Shown here: one piece after another, positions 1 to 9,489 of the stretch
Layout of the letters: every line of letters begins with the position of its first letter
Numbering within the stretch: the first letter of the stretch is position 1
Source of the DNA: Bacilliculturomica massiliensis
GTDB taxonomy: Bacteria; Bacillota; Clostridia; Peptostreptococcales; Anaerovoracaceae
DNA length: 64,000 bases
NCBI RefSeq assembly: GCF_900605495.1
Contig: NZ_LR027602.1
Span: forward strand, 731,797 to 795,796
Reading direction: 5' to 3'
Made by a program: the position numbers and the translations under genes
The notes under the pieces: generated by a model
The model's database searches: none
What the model was told of the DNA's origin: nothing
The model's input: the letters and a program-made list of their open reading frames with translations, nothing else

Positions 1-535
1 GGCACAGCTTATCAGGCAGAAACACGGCGCGGCGCTTACCCTTGTTGCAGACCTCCGCCCGGCCCGTCCGGGCGGCCTCCAAAGTGATGAATTGGAGCTC
101 GGAAACCCGTATTCCGGTGGCGCAAATCGTTTGCAGGATGAGGGACAGACGGCTGTCGCCCGCGCGTTCAGCGGCCCGTACCAGCCGGACATACTCGCCG
201 CGGGTCAGCTCCTTGTCAGCCCGACAGAATAAATTACGCTGGATCTTAAGGGGCTTCACCTTGCAGTCCGTCCAGCCGCAAAAGGTCAAAAAACCATTCG
301 CAGCCGCCAGTATGGTGTTGACGCTGGCTGCGGCGTACTGTTCCTTCAAGTGTTCTTTCCAGCTGACCAGCGCGGCCTTCGTGATCCCGGCCCCGTCCAG
401 CCAGCCGCACAGGGCCTTCAGGTCGTGGGTGTACTTCTCAATGGTAGCCGGGGCTTTTTCCTGCTCCCACAGGTAGACAGCGTAGCCGCTTATCAGCTCC
501 GGGGTGATGGTTCGTTTCGCGTCTTCTTTTTTCAT
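1..535 (-). CDS. Tyrosine recombinase/integrase, 3' part cut off by the window edge
   Basis: Reverse-strand reading from ATG at 535 gives 178 codons with no stop before the window ends. AAAAAGGAGG lies 8 to 9 bases before the ATG. Residues about 10-90 look like the helical SAM-like core-binding domain (EKAPATIEKYTHDLKAL). The catalytic domain begins after residue 105. ATGIRVSEL places the first catalytic arginine at R143, and a following beta hairpin (EVCNKGKRRAVFLPD) carries the lysine expected there. The H-x-x-R and tyrosine motifs would lie beyond the left edge. The family cuts and rejoins DNA at attachment sites of integrative elements or in DNA inversion. No partner gene or attachment site can be identified here, so the element type is unknown. 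Confidence 0.85.
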   Translation of the reverse strand, partial: MKKEDAKRTITPELISGYAVYLWEQEKAPATIEKYTHDLKALCGWLDGAGITKAALVSWKEHLKEQYAAASVNTILAAANGFLTFCGWTDCKVKPLKIQRNLFCRADKELTRGEYVRLVRAAERAGDSRLSLILQTICATGIRVSELQFITLEAARTGRAEVCNKGKRRAVFLPDKLC

Positions 536-793
536 GGCTGCTCCCTCCTTTTTACATTACTGATATTGTACCGTAACGGGAGAGTCCGTGCGGACTTTCG
601 GTAAGGGAAGAAAAGAATGCCAATAAACCAAAAGTAAAACACGACGGAGAGGAGCCGGAATATGCCGGCCCTCTCTCTTTTTGTCTGCCCGTCTGCAGCC
701 GGTTCTTTACGAATCCGCTCAGAAAATACACAAAAAAGCTGCCGTTCATACCGCGTCTTTCGACAAATAACGTAAAATCTTACAGTGCTTTTC
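536..793. other. Intergenic region between the divergent integrase and kinase genes
   Basis: No credible gene is seen. It holds the integrase ribosome site, a perfect 14-bp palindrome AGTCCGTGCGGACT at 583-596 about 50 bp upstream of the integrase start, and one intrinsic-terminator-like hairpin (listed separately). The palindrome could be a binding site for a regulator of the integrase; this is inference. Confidence 0.5.
647..682 (+). terminator. Orphan intrinsic terminator
   Basis: GAGAGG-A-GCCGG pairs with CCGGC-CCTCTC (one bulged A, 6-base loop) and is followed by TCTTTTT. No forward gene ends just before it, so it may insulate the kinase gene from readthrough or be left from a deleted gene. 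Confidence 0.6.
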
Positions 794-822
794 TTGATAA
801 TGAAAAGTCTACATGATACAAT
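794..822 (+). promoter_or_regulatory. Sigma-A type promoter of the phosphorelay operon
   Basis: TTGATA and TACAAT are separated by exactly 17 bp. Transcription would begin near 829, leaving a leader of about 110 bases before the ATG at 942. Confidence 0.65.
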
Positions 823-941
823 AAGTTGAAATAATTGTGGACACAATATAGCACAACTGAAGTGATATGAGATAGGCTCACCGGCGCTGGGGGAGAATTG
901 AAACGGCCGCCGGCGATCCGATCCATATTGGAGGTATAGAT

Positions 942-3770
942 ATGAATTTCCTTCTGCGCGGCCGCTCCCGATGCTGGATCGCAGCGCTGACCGCGGCAGT
1001 TTTAATCGTGACTTTGTGGACTCCCCGGACTGTGACGGCGGAAAGTTCGAGGGCGCTGCGCGTGGCCTTTCCCGAAGCCGAAGGCTATACTATGACCGAT
1101 GAGAACGGGAAGAGAAGCGGTCTGGTGGTGGACTTTCTCGATGAGATCGCCAAGTATACCGGCTGGACATACGATTATGTGGAGACGGACAGCGAAACGA
1201 TGATCCAGCAGTTTTTGGCAGGCGATTTCGACCTGATGGGCGGGACTTATTACGCTGCCGGTTTTGAGAAGTATTTCGGCTACCCGGCATACAACTGCGG
1301 ATATACCCGGCTGACTTTGCTGGCAAGGACAGAGGATACCACGATCAAAAGCTACGATCTGGACAGTTTGAATGGAAAGACCATCGGCGCTTACGAGGCA
1401 AACAGGGAAAATATCCGACGTCTGCAGGAGTACATGAAAGTATACGATCTGGATTGTACGCTGAAATACTATACCTATGACGATCTGAAGGTGACAGGAG
1501 ATCTGACCCGTTTTTTGCTGAGCGGCGAGGTGGACCTGCTGCTGGGAAACAGCGCGCAGACGGCGGAGGGCATCTACATCGCCGCCGCATTTGAATCCCA
1601 GGCGCAATATATCGTCACTGTCCCGGGGAATCAGGAGCTTCTGGACCAGCTGAACACGGCGCTGGAAGACATTTACGAGAGCGATCCCCGCTTTGCGGAA
1701 AAGCTCTACGCCAAATATTTCTCAGATGCGGAGAAGGGGTCCGTGGCCCTCACAGAACGCGATCGGGAGTATATCAGTGAGAAAAAAACGGTGACAGTGG
1801 CTGTTCCTGCGGACTGGCACCCCATGGTGTGTGCGAATAACGGGGACGGACACGACGGCGTGGTCATGGACGTAGTAAAGGAGATCGAGTCGTTTACCGG
1901 GCTTACATTCACCTATGTTTACTGCAGCAGCTACGCGGAGGCCCTGGAGAAGATGAAGTCGGGCGAAGCGGAGCTGCTGGGCTTCTATATCGGCACGAAG
2001 GAATCCGCCGCTGAAAACGGTATCGTTTTGACCGCGCCTTATCTATCGCTGGACTGCATTCTGGTACGAAACAAGAAATCAGGTTATCCGGCGGAGGGGC
2101 TGACAGGTTCTATTCTGGAGGGACGAACGCTGCCCGAATACATCGTCGCTGACGAAGTGAAGGTCTATGCCAGCACCATAGACGCGCTGGGCGATGTGGA
2201 CCGGGGCAGGGTGGATTTCTTTTACGGTGTCTCCGCTCATCTGGAAAACATTATCCAACATCAAAATTATTCGAATATCGTTCAGGTAAATCTGATCAAT
2301 GACAGTACGGATATGGGCTTCGCTTTGAAAGCGCCGGCGGAGGCCAGACTGCTCACCATTCTGAACAAAGCCATCAACAATCTTTCAGATGAGCAGAAAA
2401 GCAATTACGCCAGCCGAAATGTGGTCTCCATCGGCGCTTCTCCCATGAGCCTGTCCGCTGTCATATCCGCAAATCCTGCGGCGGCGTTTCTTGTGGTGAC
2501 GCTGTTTTTGCTGGTGATCCTGAGCTGCATGGTCCTGGTGACGCGCTCCCGCCTGCGCGCGACTGTTATGCAGGGAGAGCTGGAAAAGGCGGAGGCCAAC
2601 AGCAGAGCGAAAAGCGAATTTCTTTCCCGCATGAGTCATGAGATCCGCACGCCCATGAACGCTATTTTAGGACTCACGGATCTGACGGAGATGCAGGAGG
2701 GACTGACGGAGAGGTCGAAGGACAATCTGGCCAGGATCAAGGCTTCGTCCCGATATATGATGAGTCTGATCAACGATATTCTGGATATGAGCCGCATCGA
2801 GAGCGGAAAGATGGAGCTGGCCCGGGAACCCTTCTCACTGACTGCGCTGATCAGCGAGGTAGACAGCATGATGACTGTCGAGGCGGAAAACCGCGGCGTG
2901 AGCTTCAGGCCGAAGAAAGAGTACCGCACCGATGTGGTGATCGGAGATTCCGTCAGACTGCGTCAGGTGATGCTCAATCTCCTTTCCAACGCATTTAAGT
3001 TCACGCCCCCGGGCGGAGCGGTGTGCCCCAGTATTCACGAGGACGCTGCAACGGAGCGCGACGCTACCTATACCATACGGATCGCCGATAACGGCGTGGG
3101 CATCGCCAAGGAAGATCAGGAGCGCATTTTCCTCAGTTTTGAGCAGGTGGGATCCAATATCGCAAAGAGTCAGGGCACGGGACTGGGTCTCTCCATCAGC
3201 AGCAGCATCGTTCAGCTGATGGGCGGGGAGCTGAAGCTCAGGAGCGAGCCGGGGAGGGGGAGCGAGTTTTATTTCACGATCACTCTGCCGAAGGGGACTC
3301 TCGGCGATGAACCCCAGGGTGGGGAAGAGCCCCGGCAGGATACGGCGGATTTCAGCGGCGCCCATATTCTGCTGGCGGAGGATAACGATCTGAACGCGGA
3401 GATCGCCAGCGAGTTCCTGGAACTGCAGGGCGCCCAGGTCACCCGGGCGGAAAACGGCAGAGCCGCTCTGGAGACCTTTGAACGCAGCAGGCCGGGAACA
3501 TTTCAGCTCATCCTGATGGATATCATGATGCCGGAAATGACAGGCCTGGAGGCGGCCCGGTCCATCCGGGCGCTGGTCCGGGAGGACGCCCTGACGATTC
3601 CCATTTTGGCTATGACGGCCAATACCTTCAAGGAAGATGAGGCGGCGGCGATGGCGGCGGGAATGACGGGTTTTATACCGAAACCAATTGAAGTGACGCA
3701 GTTCTACGAGAAGATCCGCAAAGCGCTGGGCGATGAAGAACAGCGGCCGGACAGCCAGTTTATGAATTAA
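942..3770 (+). CDS. BvgS-like hybrid sensor histidine kinase
   Basis: 942-residue membrane sensor kinase. A signal/anchor segment (residues about 12-33) is followed by two tandem periplasmic-binding-type SBP_bac_3 domains (about 38-265 and 285-500), so the ligand is probably a small molecule such as an amino acid. One membrane helix lies near 513-535. The dimerisation H-box SHEIRTPMNAILG gives phospho-acceptor H566, then come N-box NLLSNAFKF and G-box GTGLGLSIS. A receiver domain has phospho-acceptor D860 (LILMDIMMPEMTG). A GGAGG site precedes the ATG. Only 11 bases separate it from the next gene, so both are one operon. No DNA-binding output is present; signal should pass through the HPt protein encoded at 9051. 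Confidence 0.93.
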   Translation: MNFLLRGRSRCWIAALTAAVLIVTLWTPRTVTAESSRALRVAFPEAEGYTMTDENGKRSGLVVDFLDEIAKYTGWTYDYVETDSETMIQQFLAGDFDLMGGTYYAAGFEKYFGYPAYNCGYTRLTLLARTEDTTIKSYDLDSLNGKTIGAYEANRENIRRLQEYMKVYDLDCTLKYYTYDDLKVTGDLTRFLLSGEVDLLLGNSAQTAEGIYIAAAFESQAQYIVTVPGNQELLDQLNTALEDIYESDPRFAEKLYAKYFSDAEKGSVALTERDREYISEKKTVTVAVPADWHPMVCANNGDGHDGVVMDVVKEIESFTGLTFTYVYCSSYAEALEKMKSGEAELLGFYIGTKESAAENGIVLTAPYLSLDCILVRNKKSGYPAEGLTGSILEGRTLPEYIVADEVKVYASTIDALGDVDRGRVDFFYGVSAHLENIIQHQNYSNIVQVNLINDSTDMGFALKAPAEARLLTILNKAINNLSDEQKSNYASRNVVSIGASPMSLSAVISANPAAAFLVVTLFLLVILSCMVLVTRSRLRATVMQGELEKAEANSRAKSEFLSRMSHEIRTPMNAILGLTDLTEMQEGLTERSKDNLARIKASSRYMMSLINDILDMSRIESGKMELAREPFSLTALISEVDSMMTVEAENRGVSFRPKKEYRTDVVIGDSVRLRQVMLNLLSNAFKFTPPGGAVCPSIHEDAATERDATYTIRIADNGVGIAKEDQERIFLSFEQVGSNIAKSQGTGLGLSISSSIVQLMGGELKLRSEPGRGSEFYFTITLPKGTLGDEPQGGEEPRQDTADFSGAHILLAEDNDLNAEIASEFLELQGAQVTRAENGRAALETFERSRPGTFQLILMDIMMPEMTGLEAARSIRALVREDALTIPILAMTANTFKEDEAAAMAAGMTGFIPKPIEVTQFYEKIRKALGDEEQRPDSQFMN

Positions 3771-3781
3771 GAGGAAATAGA

Positions 3782-6700
3782 ATGGCATCAAAGAAAACAA
3801 TATTGGTCGTCGAGGATAATGAGATCAACCGCGCAATGCTGTGCGAGATCCTGTATTCGGAATATCTGGTGCTGGAGGCGGGAAACGGTCAGGAGGCGCT
3901 GGATGTTCTTCAGAAGCATAAAGAGGAGATATCGCTGATCCTGCTGGACATTATCATGCCTGTTATGGACGGATACACGTTCCTCTCCCGGATAAAAGAG
4001 GACCCTTCGTATGCCTCCATCCCTGTTATCGTCACCACTCAGAGCGATGCGGAAGCGGACGAGGTGGCGGCGCTGTCTCACGGCGCCACCGATTTCGTCG
4101 CCAAGCCCTACAAGCCCCAGGTAATCCTGCATCGGGTGGCCGGCATCATCCGCCTGCGGGAAACGGCCGCCATGATCAATCAGTTTCAGTTTGACAGGCT
4201 GACGGGTCTTTTCAGCAAGGAATTTTTCTATCAGCAGGTGAAAGAGGTCCTGGGACAGCATCCGGAAAAGGAATACGATATCGTATGTTCGGATATTGAG
4301 AATTTTAAACTCATCAACGATGTATTTGGAGTTCCTGCGGGGGACAGTCTGCTCCGGGGCGTGGCGAATATGTACAAGGGGCTGGTGGGAGAAGAAGGCG
4401 TCTGCGGCCGCCTTCACGCAGATCAGTTCGCCTGTCTGATGGAGCGCCGCGACTATCAGGACCAGTTCTTTATTCAGGCTGATTCTCAGATCGACCAGTT
4501 TGCCGGCGCTAAAAATATCGTGGTCAAATGGGGCGTCTATCCCATCGAGGACCGGACTCTGAGCGCGGAGCAGATGTGCGACCGCGCGCTTCTGGCTGCC
4601 CGCAAGATCAAGGGACAGTACGGCAAACATTTTTCTACATACGATGACGATCTGCGCAGTCAGATGCTTCACGAACAGGCCATCACAGATGTGATGGAGC
4701 AGGCGCTGACAGAGGAGCAGTTCGTGATCTATCTTCAGCCGAAGTACAATCTGCGCACGGACCGGCTGGCCGGCGCCGAAGCGCTGGTGCGCTGGGTGCA
4801 TCCGAAGTGGGGGCTTCAGCCTCCCGCCGTATTCATCCCCCTCTTTGAAAAGAACGGATTTATTACCAAATTGGATCAGTACGTCTGGGAAAAGACCTGC
4901 GCGGTGCTGCACGACTGGGACAGGAAGGGATACCCGCCTGTTCCCGTTTCCGTCAACGTCTCCCGTGCGGACATTTATCAGGTAGATCTGGCTGAGGTAC
5001 TGCTGGATATCATCCGCAGGTATGATATTTCTCCGGACCGTCTTCATCTGGAGATCACGGAGAGCGCTTATACGGAAGACCCGGATCAGATCATTCAGAC
5101 CGTTCGCCGTCTGCGCGAAATGGGCTTTATTGTGGAAATGGATGACTTTGGAAGCGGATACTCCTCGCTGAATATGCTCAATCAGCTTCCCCTGGACATC
5201 TTGAAACTGGATATGAAGTTTATCCAGAGCGAGACTGCCAAGCCGTCAGATCAGGGAATTTTGGGTTTTATCATGGGTCTGGCCCGCTGGATGAACCTGA
5301 GCGTGGTGGCCGAGGGGGTGGAGACCCGGGAGCAGCTGGAACGCCTCAGGGCTATCGGCTGCGATTATGTTCAGGGCTATTACTTTGCAAAGCCTATGCC
5401 CTGCGAGGAATTTGCCAGCCTGCTGAAAGAGCAGGGATCAGTCTCCGTAGAAGAATCCAGCGTGAATAAGCGGCTGACTGCGGCGGAGACCATGCTTGCG
5501 TTTACAAGAATGTGGTTTGAAGAGCAAAACCTGGAGGAAGCGGCCGCTTTCCTGGAGGACGACGTGAGCTTTATCGGTACGGGCGCCGGCGAGTCCGCGC
5601 GGGGCAAGGCGGCCATGACTGAATATATCCGGCAGGATATTGCCGAGATCGAGGAGCCTTTTGACTGCGATATTGCCGTGACCTTCCAGCAGCAGCCGTC
5701 GGAACGCGTCTGCGCTCTGGCTGCCGCCATCACCCTTCGGAATACCCAGTACACCTGGCATCTCCGCGGTTTTTATGTTCTGGTGGAGGAGTCGGGCCAG
5801 TGGAAGATCTGCAGCATCCACATATCTGAGCCCAGCCGTAATCAGACCGGGGACGAACACTATCCAAAGACGCTGTTGATGGAGCACATCGCCAGAGAGA
5901 GGCAGGAGCTGCTGAACGATTCCGTCCCCGGAGGCATGATGGGCGGCTATATTCAGGAGGGCTTTCCTTTTTACTTCATCAACCGTCAGATGCTGGATTA
6001 CCTGGGCTATGAGAGCGAGGACGAATTTGTTGCCGACATCGGCGGTATGATCTCCAACTGCATGCATCCGGACGACAGAGAGAACGTGGACCGGACGGTG
6101 GAAGAGCAGCTTAGGAGAAATAGAGAATATGCGGTGGATTACCGCATGAAAAAGAAGGACGGGTCCTACATCTGGGTCCACGATCTGGGACGGCAGATGA
6201 CGGCGGAGGACGGCCGCGCGGCCATATCTTCCGTCTGCATCGATATCACTGCGCAGAAGGCGGCGCAGGAGGAAGTCCTGCGTCTTTACAACAATATTCC
6301 CGGCGGAGTATTCCGCTGCCGTTTTGACAGGGACCTGTCCGTCATCGACGCCAACGACAGCCTGTTTGATTTTATCGGGTATTCCCGCGAAGAGTTTGCG
6401 GCCATGGGCAATAAGATGTCCGCCGTGCTGCATCCAGACGACATGGCGGCTATGGAGGATGTGCTGAACCGACAGCTCCTGCAGGGGAACACGATCCAGA
6501 ATCAGAACCGACTGCTGTGCAAAGACGGCAGCGTCAGATGGGTGGGCATCAAAGCCCAGCTGATCGAGGAACAGAATGGGGAACGGCATTTTTACTGTGT
6601 ATTGTTGGACATCACAGAGGAAAAGCGGCTTCAGGAGCGGATCAACGAGCTGTACGAGCAGGAGATGGCCTATTTTGCCGAGGTCTCATCCAAGGACGGC

Positions 6701-9049
6701 ACGTTCCAGGGGCGTATCAATGTGACGAAAAATCAGATGGAGAATTATCTGTCCACTGCGGAGGCGGCGGTGGCCCGGGTGGGCGATACATATGACGAGA
6801 CAGTGGACAATCTGGCGTCTTCAGCCGTAGACCCGGCGTATGGAGAGGTGATCAGAAGCCGGCTGGACCGCAGTAAGGTTCTTGCAGACTACGCCGCCGG
6901 CAAGGTGGACTATCACTTTAAATTTCTGCGCCGCCGAAACAGCGGCAGCGCTTTCTGGAGCGGCACCAATTTCCGCACCTGCGTAAATCCAGAAACAGGC
7001 GACGTGATCATGTTTTTCTACACTCTGGATATCACGGAACAGGTACTGCAGGAACAGCTGCTTGGAAAGATCACCAGAGTGGATTACGATATCATTACGG
7101 AGATCAATCTGGCCACGGGAGAGTATCAGATTGCAGGTCACTCCGACGACTGGGAGCCCACCGTGCCCTTTCAGGGGGATTTCAGCAGCGAGATCCTCAA
7201 GGTGGTGGAAAAATGCATCGGAGAGGCGGCGAAGGAAGAATTCCTGGCCAAGCTGGTCCCTGAATACATGAAGGCGCAGCTGGCGAAACAGGATTCGTAT
7301 ACTTTCATCGCGGAGTTTGCGGATGAAAACCGCGGGCCGCGGGTCAAGCGCTTCCAGGTGTTTTACATCAGCGAGGAGCTGGAACGGGTGTGCATGACTC
7401 AGGCCGACGTGACGGATGTGGTGCGGCAGGAACAGAAGCAGAAGGAGGAGCTGGCCGCCGCTCTGGTGGCGGCAGAGCAGGCCAACGCGGCGAAATCCGA
7501 TTTCCTCTCCCGCATGAGCCACGAGATCCGCACGCCGATGAACGCCATCATCGGAATGAGCACCATCGCGGCCCAGTCCGTAGGGGACGACGAGCAGGTG
7601 GCGGACTGCATCTCCAAGATCGGTATTTCCTCCCGGTTCCTGCTGTCTCTGATCAACGACATTCTGGACATGAGCCGTATCGAGAGCGGAAAAATGCTTC
7701 TCAAAAATGAAAAGATCCCGGTGGAGGAATTCCTGAACGGCATCACTTCCATCTGCTACGCCCAGGGGGCGGCCAAAGGGGTGGAGTACGAGTGCATCGT
7801 GGACCCCGTACTGGACGATTACTATATCGGCGACGCCATGAAGCTTCAGCAGGTCCTGATCAATATTCTTTCCAATGCCATCAAGTTTACGTCGGAGGGC
7901 GGTAAGGTGACGTTTTCCGTCCAGCAGCGCAGGCGGACAAAAAATGACGCGCTGCTGCGCTTTATCGTCAACGACACCGGCGTAGGAATGAGCGAAGATT
8001 TTCTGCCCCATATCTTTGAACCGTTTTCGCAGGAATCCACGGGGACCACGGCGCTGTACGGCGGTACCGGACTGGGCCTGGCCATCTCTAAAAACATCGT
8101 GGATATGATGGACGGAAAGATCACCGTCCGCTCGATCAAAGGGATCGGCACGGAGTTTACGGTGGACGTCAAGCTGGGCATCACGGAAGAGGAAAAACTG
8201 CGGCACCACCAGAAAAAGCAGGTTTATAATTTCTCCCATCTGAAAACACTGGTAGTAGACGACGACGTAGCCGTCTGCGAGAGCGCCATCGTCACGCTGA
8301 GAGAGATGGGGATAACCGCAGAATGGACGGACAGCGGCCGGAAGGCGGTGGACCGGGTAAAAGAGCTGTGGAGCGCAGACCGATATTTCGACATGATCCT
8401 GATCGACTGGAAAATGCCGGAGATGGACGGCCTGGAGACCGCGCGGCGCATCCGGGCCATCGTGGGGCCGGAGGTCACGATCATCATAATGACGGCCTAC
8501 GACTGGATCTCCATCGAGCATGAGGCCAAGCTGGCCGGGGTCAATCTGCTGATGAGCAAGCCCATGTTTAAGTCTTCGCTGGTCTCGGCGTTTACAAAAG
8601 CGCTGGGTGAGAAGGAAGAACAGGCTCAGCGGCCGTGCGCGGAGGATTACGACTTTTCGGGGAAGCGGATCCTGCTGGCGGAGGACAACGCTCTGAATAC
8701 CGAAGTGGCCGTGATGCTGCTGGAATGCAAGGGATTCCAGGTGGATACGGCGGAGAACGGCCTGCGGGCGCTGGAGCTCTACAGCAAGACAGAGGAAGGG
8801 TATTACGATGCGATCCTGCTGGATATTCGAATGCCGCTGATGGACGGCCTGACTGCGGCCGCCAACATCCGGCACCTGAGCAATATCGACGCCGGAAGCA
8901 TCCCTATCATCGCCATGACGGCAAATGCCTTTGACGACGACATCGAAAAGAGCAAGGCCGCGGGGATGGACGCCCATCTGGCCAAGCCCATCGATCCGGA
9001 CAGGCTTTACCAGACACTCTATGATTTTATTTTTGGAAAGGAGTCTTAA
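3782..9049 (+). CDS. Giant hybrid: receiver, degenerate GGDEF, EAL, PAS, histidine kinase, two receivers
   Basis: 1755 residues, apparently cytosolic (no membrane helix seen). Order: receiver (D56 in LLDIIMPVMDG); GGDEF-type fold about 150-295 whose signature is LHADQF, so cyclase activity is probably lost; EAL domain about 300-550 with E333AL, VSVNVS, EITES, DDFGSG, AEGVE and VQGYYFAKP all kept, so c-di-GMP hydrolysis is likely; a SnoaL-like region about 565-690; PAS repeats about 720-1210 (SYIWVHDLG, SVRWVGIKA); HisKA with H1247 (SHEIRTPMNAIIG); ATPase domain (NILSNAIKF, GTGLGLAIS); receivers with D1542 and D1681. It joins phosphorelay and second-messenger signalling in one chain. It sits between another hybrid kinase and an HPt gene, which starts 2 bases after its stop. 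Confidence 0.93.
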   Translation: MASKKTILVVEDNEINRAMLCEILYSEYLVLEAGNGQEALDVLQKHKEEISLILLDIIMPVMDGYTFLSRIKEDPSYASIPVIVTTQSDAEADEVAALSHGATDFVAKPYKPQVILHRVAGIIRLRETAAMINQFQFDRLTGLFSKEFFYQQVKEVLGQHPEKEYDIVCSDIENFKLINDVFGVPAGDSLLRGVANMYKGLVGEEGVCGRLHADQFACLMERRDYQDQFFIQADSQIDQFAGAKNIVVKWGVYPIEDRTLSAEQMCDRALLAARKIKGQYGKHFSTYDDDLRSQMLHEQAITDVMEQALTEEQFVIYLQPKYNLRTDRLAGAEALVRWVHPKWGLQPPAVFIPLFEKNGFITKLDQYVWEKTCAVLHDWDRKGYPPVPVSVNVSRADIYQVDLAEVLLDIIRRYDISPDRLHLEITESAYTEDPDQIIQTVRRLREMGFIVEMDDFGSGYSSLNMLNQLPLDILKLDMKFIQSETAKPSDQGILGFIMGLARWMNLSVVAEGVETREQLERLRAIGCDYVQGYYFAKPMPCEEFASLLKEQGSVSVEESSVNKRLTAAETMLAFTRMWFEEQNLEEAAAFLEDDVSFIGTGAGESARGKAAMTEYIRQDIAEIEEPFDCDIAVTFQQQPSERVCALAAAITLRNTQYTWHLRGFYVLVEESGQWKICSIHISEPSRNQTGDEHYPKTLLMEHIARERQELLNDSVPGGMMGGYIQEGFPFYFINRQMLDYLGYESEDEFVADIGGMISNCMHPDDRENVDRTVEEQLRRNREYAVDYRMKKKDGSYIWVHDLGRQMTAEDGRAAISSVCIDITAQKAAQEEVLRLYNNIPGGVFRCRFDRDLSVIDANDSLFDFIGYSREEFAAMGNKMSAVLHPDDMAAMEDVLNRQLLQGNTIQNQNRLLCKDGSVRWVGIKAQLIEEQNGERHFYCVLLDITEEKRLQERINELYEQEMAYFAEVSSKDGTFQGRINVTKNQMENYLSTAEAAVARVGDTYDETVDNLASSAVDPAYGEVIRSRLDRSKVLADYAAGKVDYHFKFLRRRNSGSAFWSGTNFRTCVNPETGDVIMFFYTLDITEQVLQEQLLGKITRVDYDIITEINLATGEYQIAGHSDDWEPTVPFQGDFSSEILKVVEKCIGEAAKEEFLAKLVPEYMKAQLAKQDSYTFIAEFADENRGPRVKRFQVFYISEELERVCMTQADVTDVVRQEQKQKEELAAALVAAEQANAAKSDFLSRMSHEIRTPMNAIIGMSTIAAQSVGDDEQVADCISKIGISSRFLLSLINDILDMSRIESGKMLLKNEKIPVEEFLNGITSICYAQGAAKGVEYECIVDPVLDDYYIGDAMKLQQVLINILSNAIKFTSEGGKVTFSVQQRRRTKNDALLRFIVNDTGVGMSEDFLPHIFEPFSQESTGTTALYGGTGLGLAISKNIVDMMDGKITVRSIKGIGTEFTVDVKLGITEEEKLRHHQKKQVYNFSHLKTLVVDDDVAVCESAIVTLREMGITAEWTDSGRKAVDRVKELWSADRYFDMILIDWKMPEMDGLETARRIRAIVGPEVTIIIMTAYDWISIEHEAKLAGVNLLMSKPMFKSSLVSAFTKALGEKEEQAQRPCAEDYDFSGKRILLAEDNALNTEVAVMLLECKGFQVDTAENGLRALELYSKTEEGYYDAILLDIRMPLMDGLTAAANIRHLSNIDAGSIPIIAMTANAFDDDIEKSKAAGMDAHLAKPIDPDRLYQTLYDFIFGKES

Positions 9050-9050
9050 G

Positions 9051-9416
9051 ATGTCTGACAGGAAAGTAATAATGGAGACCTACGGTATAGACTACGAGGA
9101 TACCATGAGGCGCTTCATGGGAAACATAGAAATGTATCTCAAATTCCTGAACAAGCTGCCCGCCGATGACAATATGAGCAGGCTTGGCGAAGCTGTTTCC
9201 GCAGGAGATCTGGACCGGGCCTTCGAGGCGGCCCACACGCTGAAAGGCGTCTCCGGCAATCTGGGGCTGAAGCCTCTGTACGAGGCCGTATCAGAGATCG
9301 TGGAGCCGCTGCGGCGAAGAGAGAGCAGAGACGATTATCCCATGCTCGTTCAGCAGGTCCGTACTGCCATGACGAACATGCTGGATATGGTGGAAGAGCT
9401 GAATAAAACAAGATAG
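9051..9416 (+). CDS. HPt phosphotransfer protein
   Basis: 121 residues, a stand-alone histidine phosphotransfer domain. The motif AAHTLKGVSGNLGL carries the phospho-accepting histidine. The ATG at 9051 was chosen because GGAAAGGAG ends about 8 bases before it; an in-frame ATG further upstream would overlap the preceding gene by over 120 bases. Being last in the three-gene operon, it probably shuttles phosphate between the receivers of the two hybrid kinases or to a distant response regulator. Confidence 0.9.
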   Translation: MSDRKVIMETYGIDYEDTMRRFMGNIEMYLKFLNKLPADDNMSRLGEAVSAGDLDRAFEAAHTLKGVSGNLGLKPLYEAVSEIVEPLRRRESRDDYPMLVQQVRTAMTNMLDMVEELNKTR

Positions 9417-9435
9417 GGTCTGTACAGATCATCGG

Positions 9436-9471
9436 AGAGCGCGCGCCGGAAGGCGCGGCGCTCTTATTTTT
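9436..9471 (+). terminator. Intrinsic terminator of the phosphorelay operon
   Basis: AGAGCGCGCGCC, loop GGAA, then GGCGCGGCGCTCT (one bulge), followed by TATTTTT. Confidence 0.85.
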
Positions 9472-9489
9472 GATAGGAGGTAGTTGTCT

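Noticed and set aside
6821-8977. 718-codon open frame on the reverse strand
   Set aside because: It is antisense to the kinase gene with intact domain motifs; long antisense frames are expected at this GC content.
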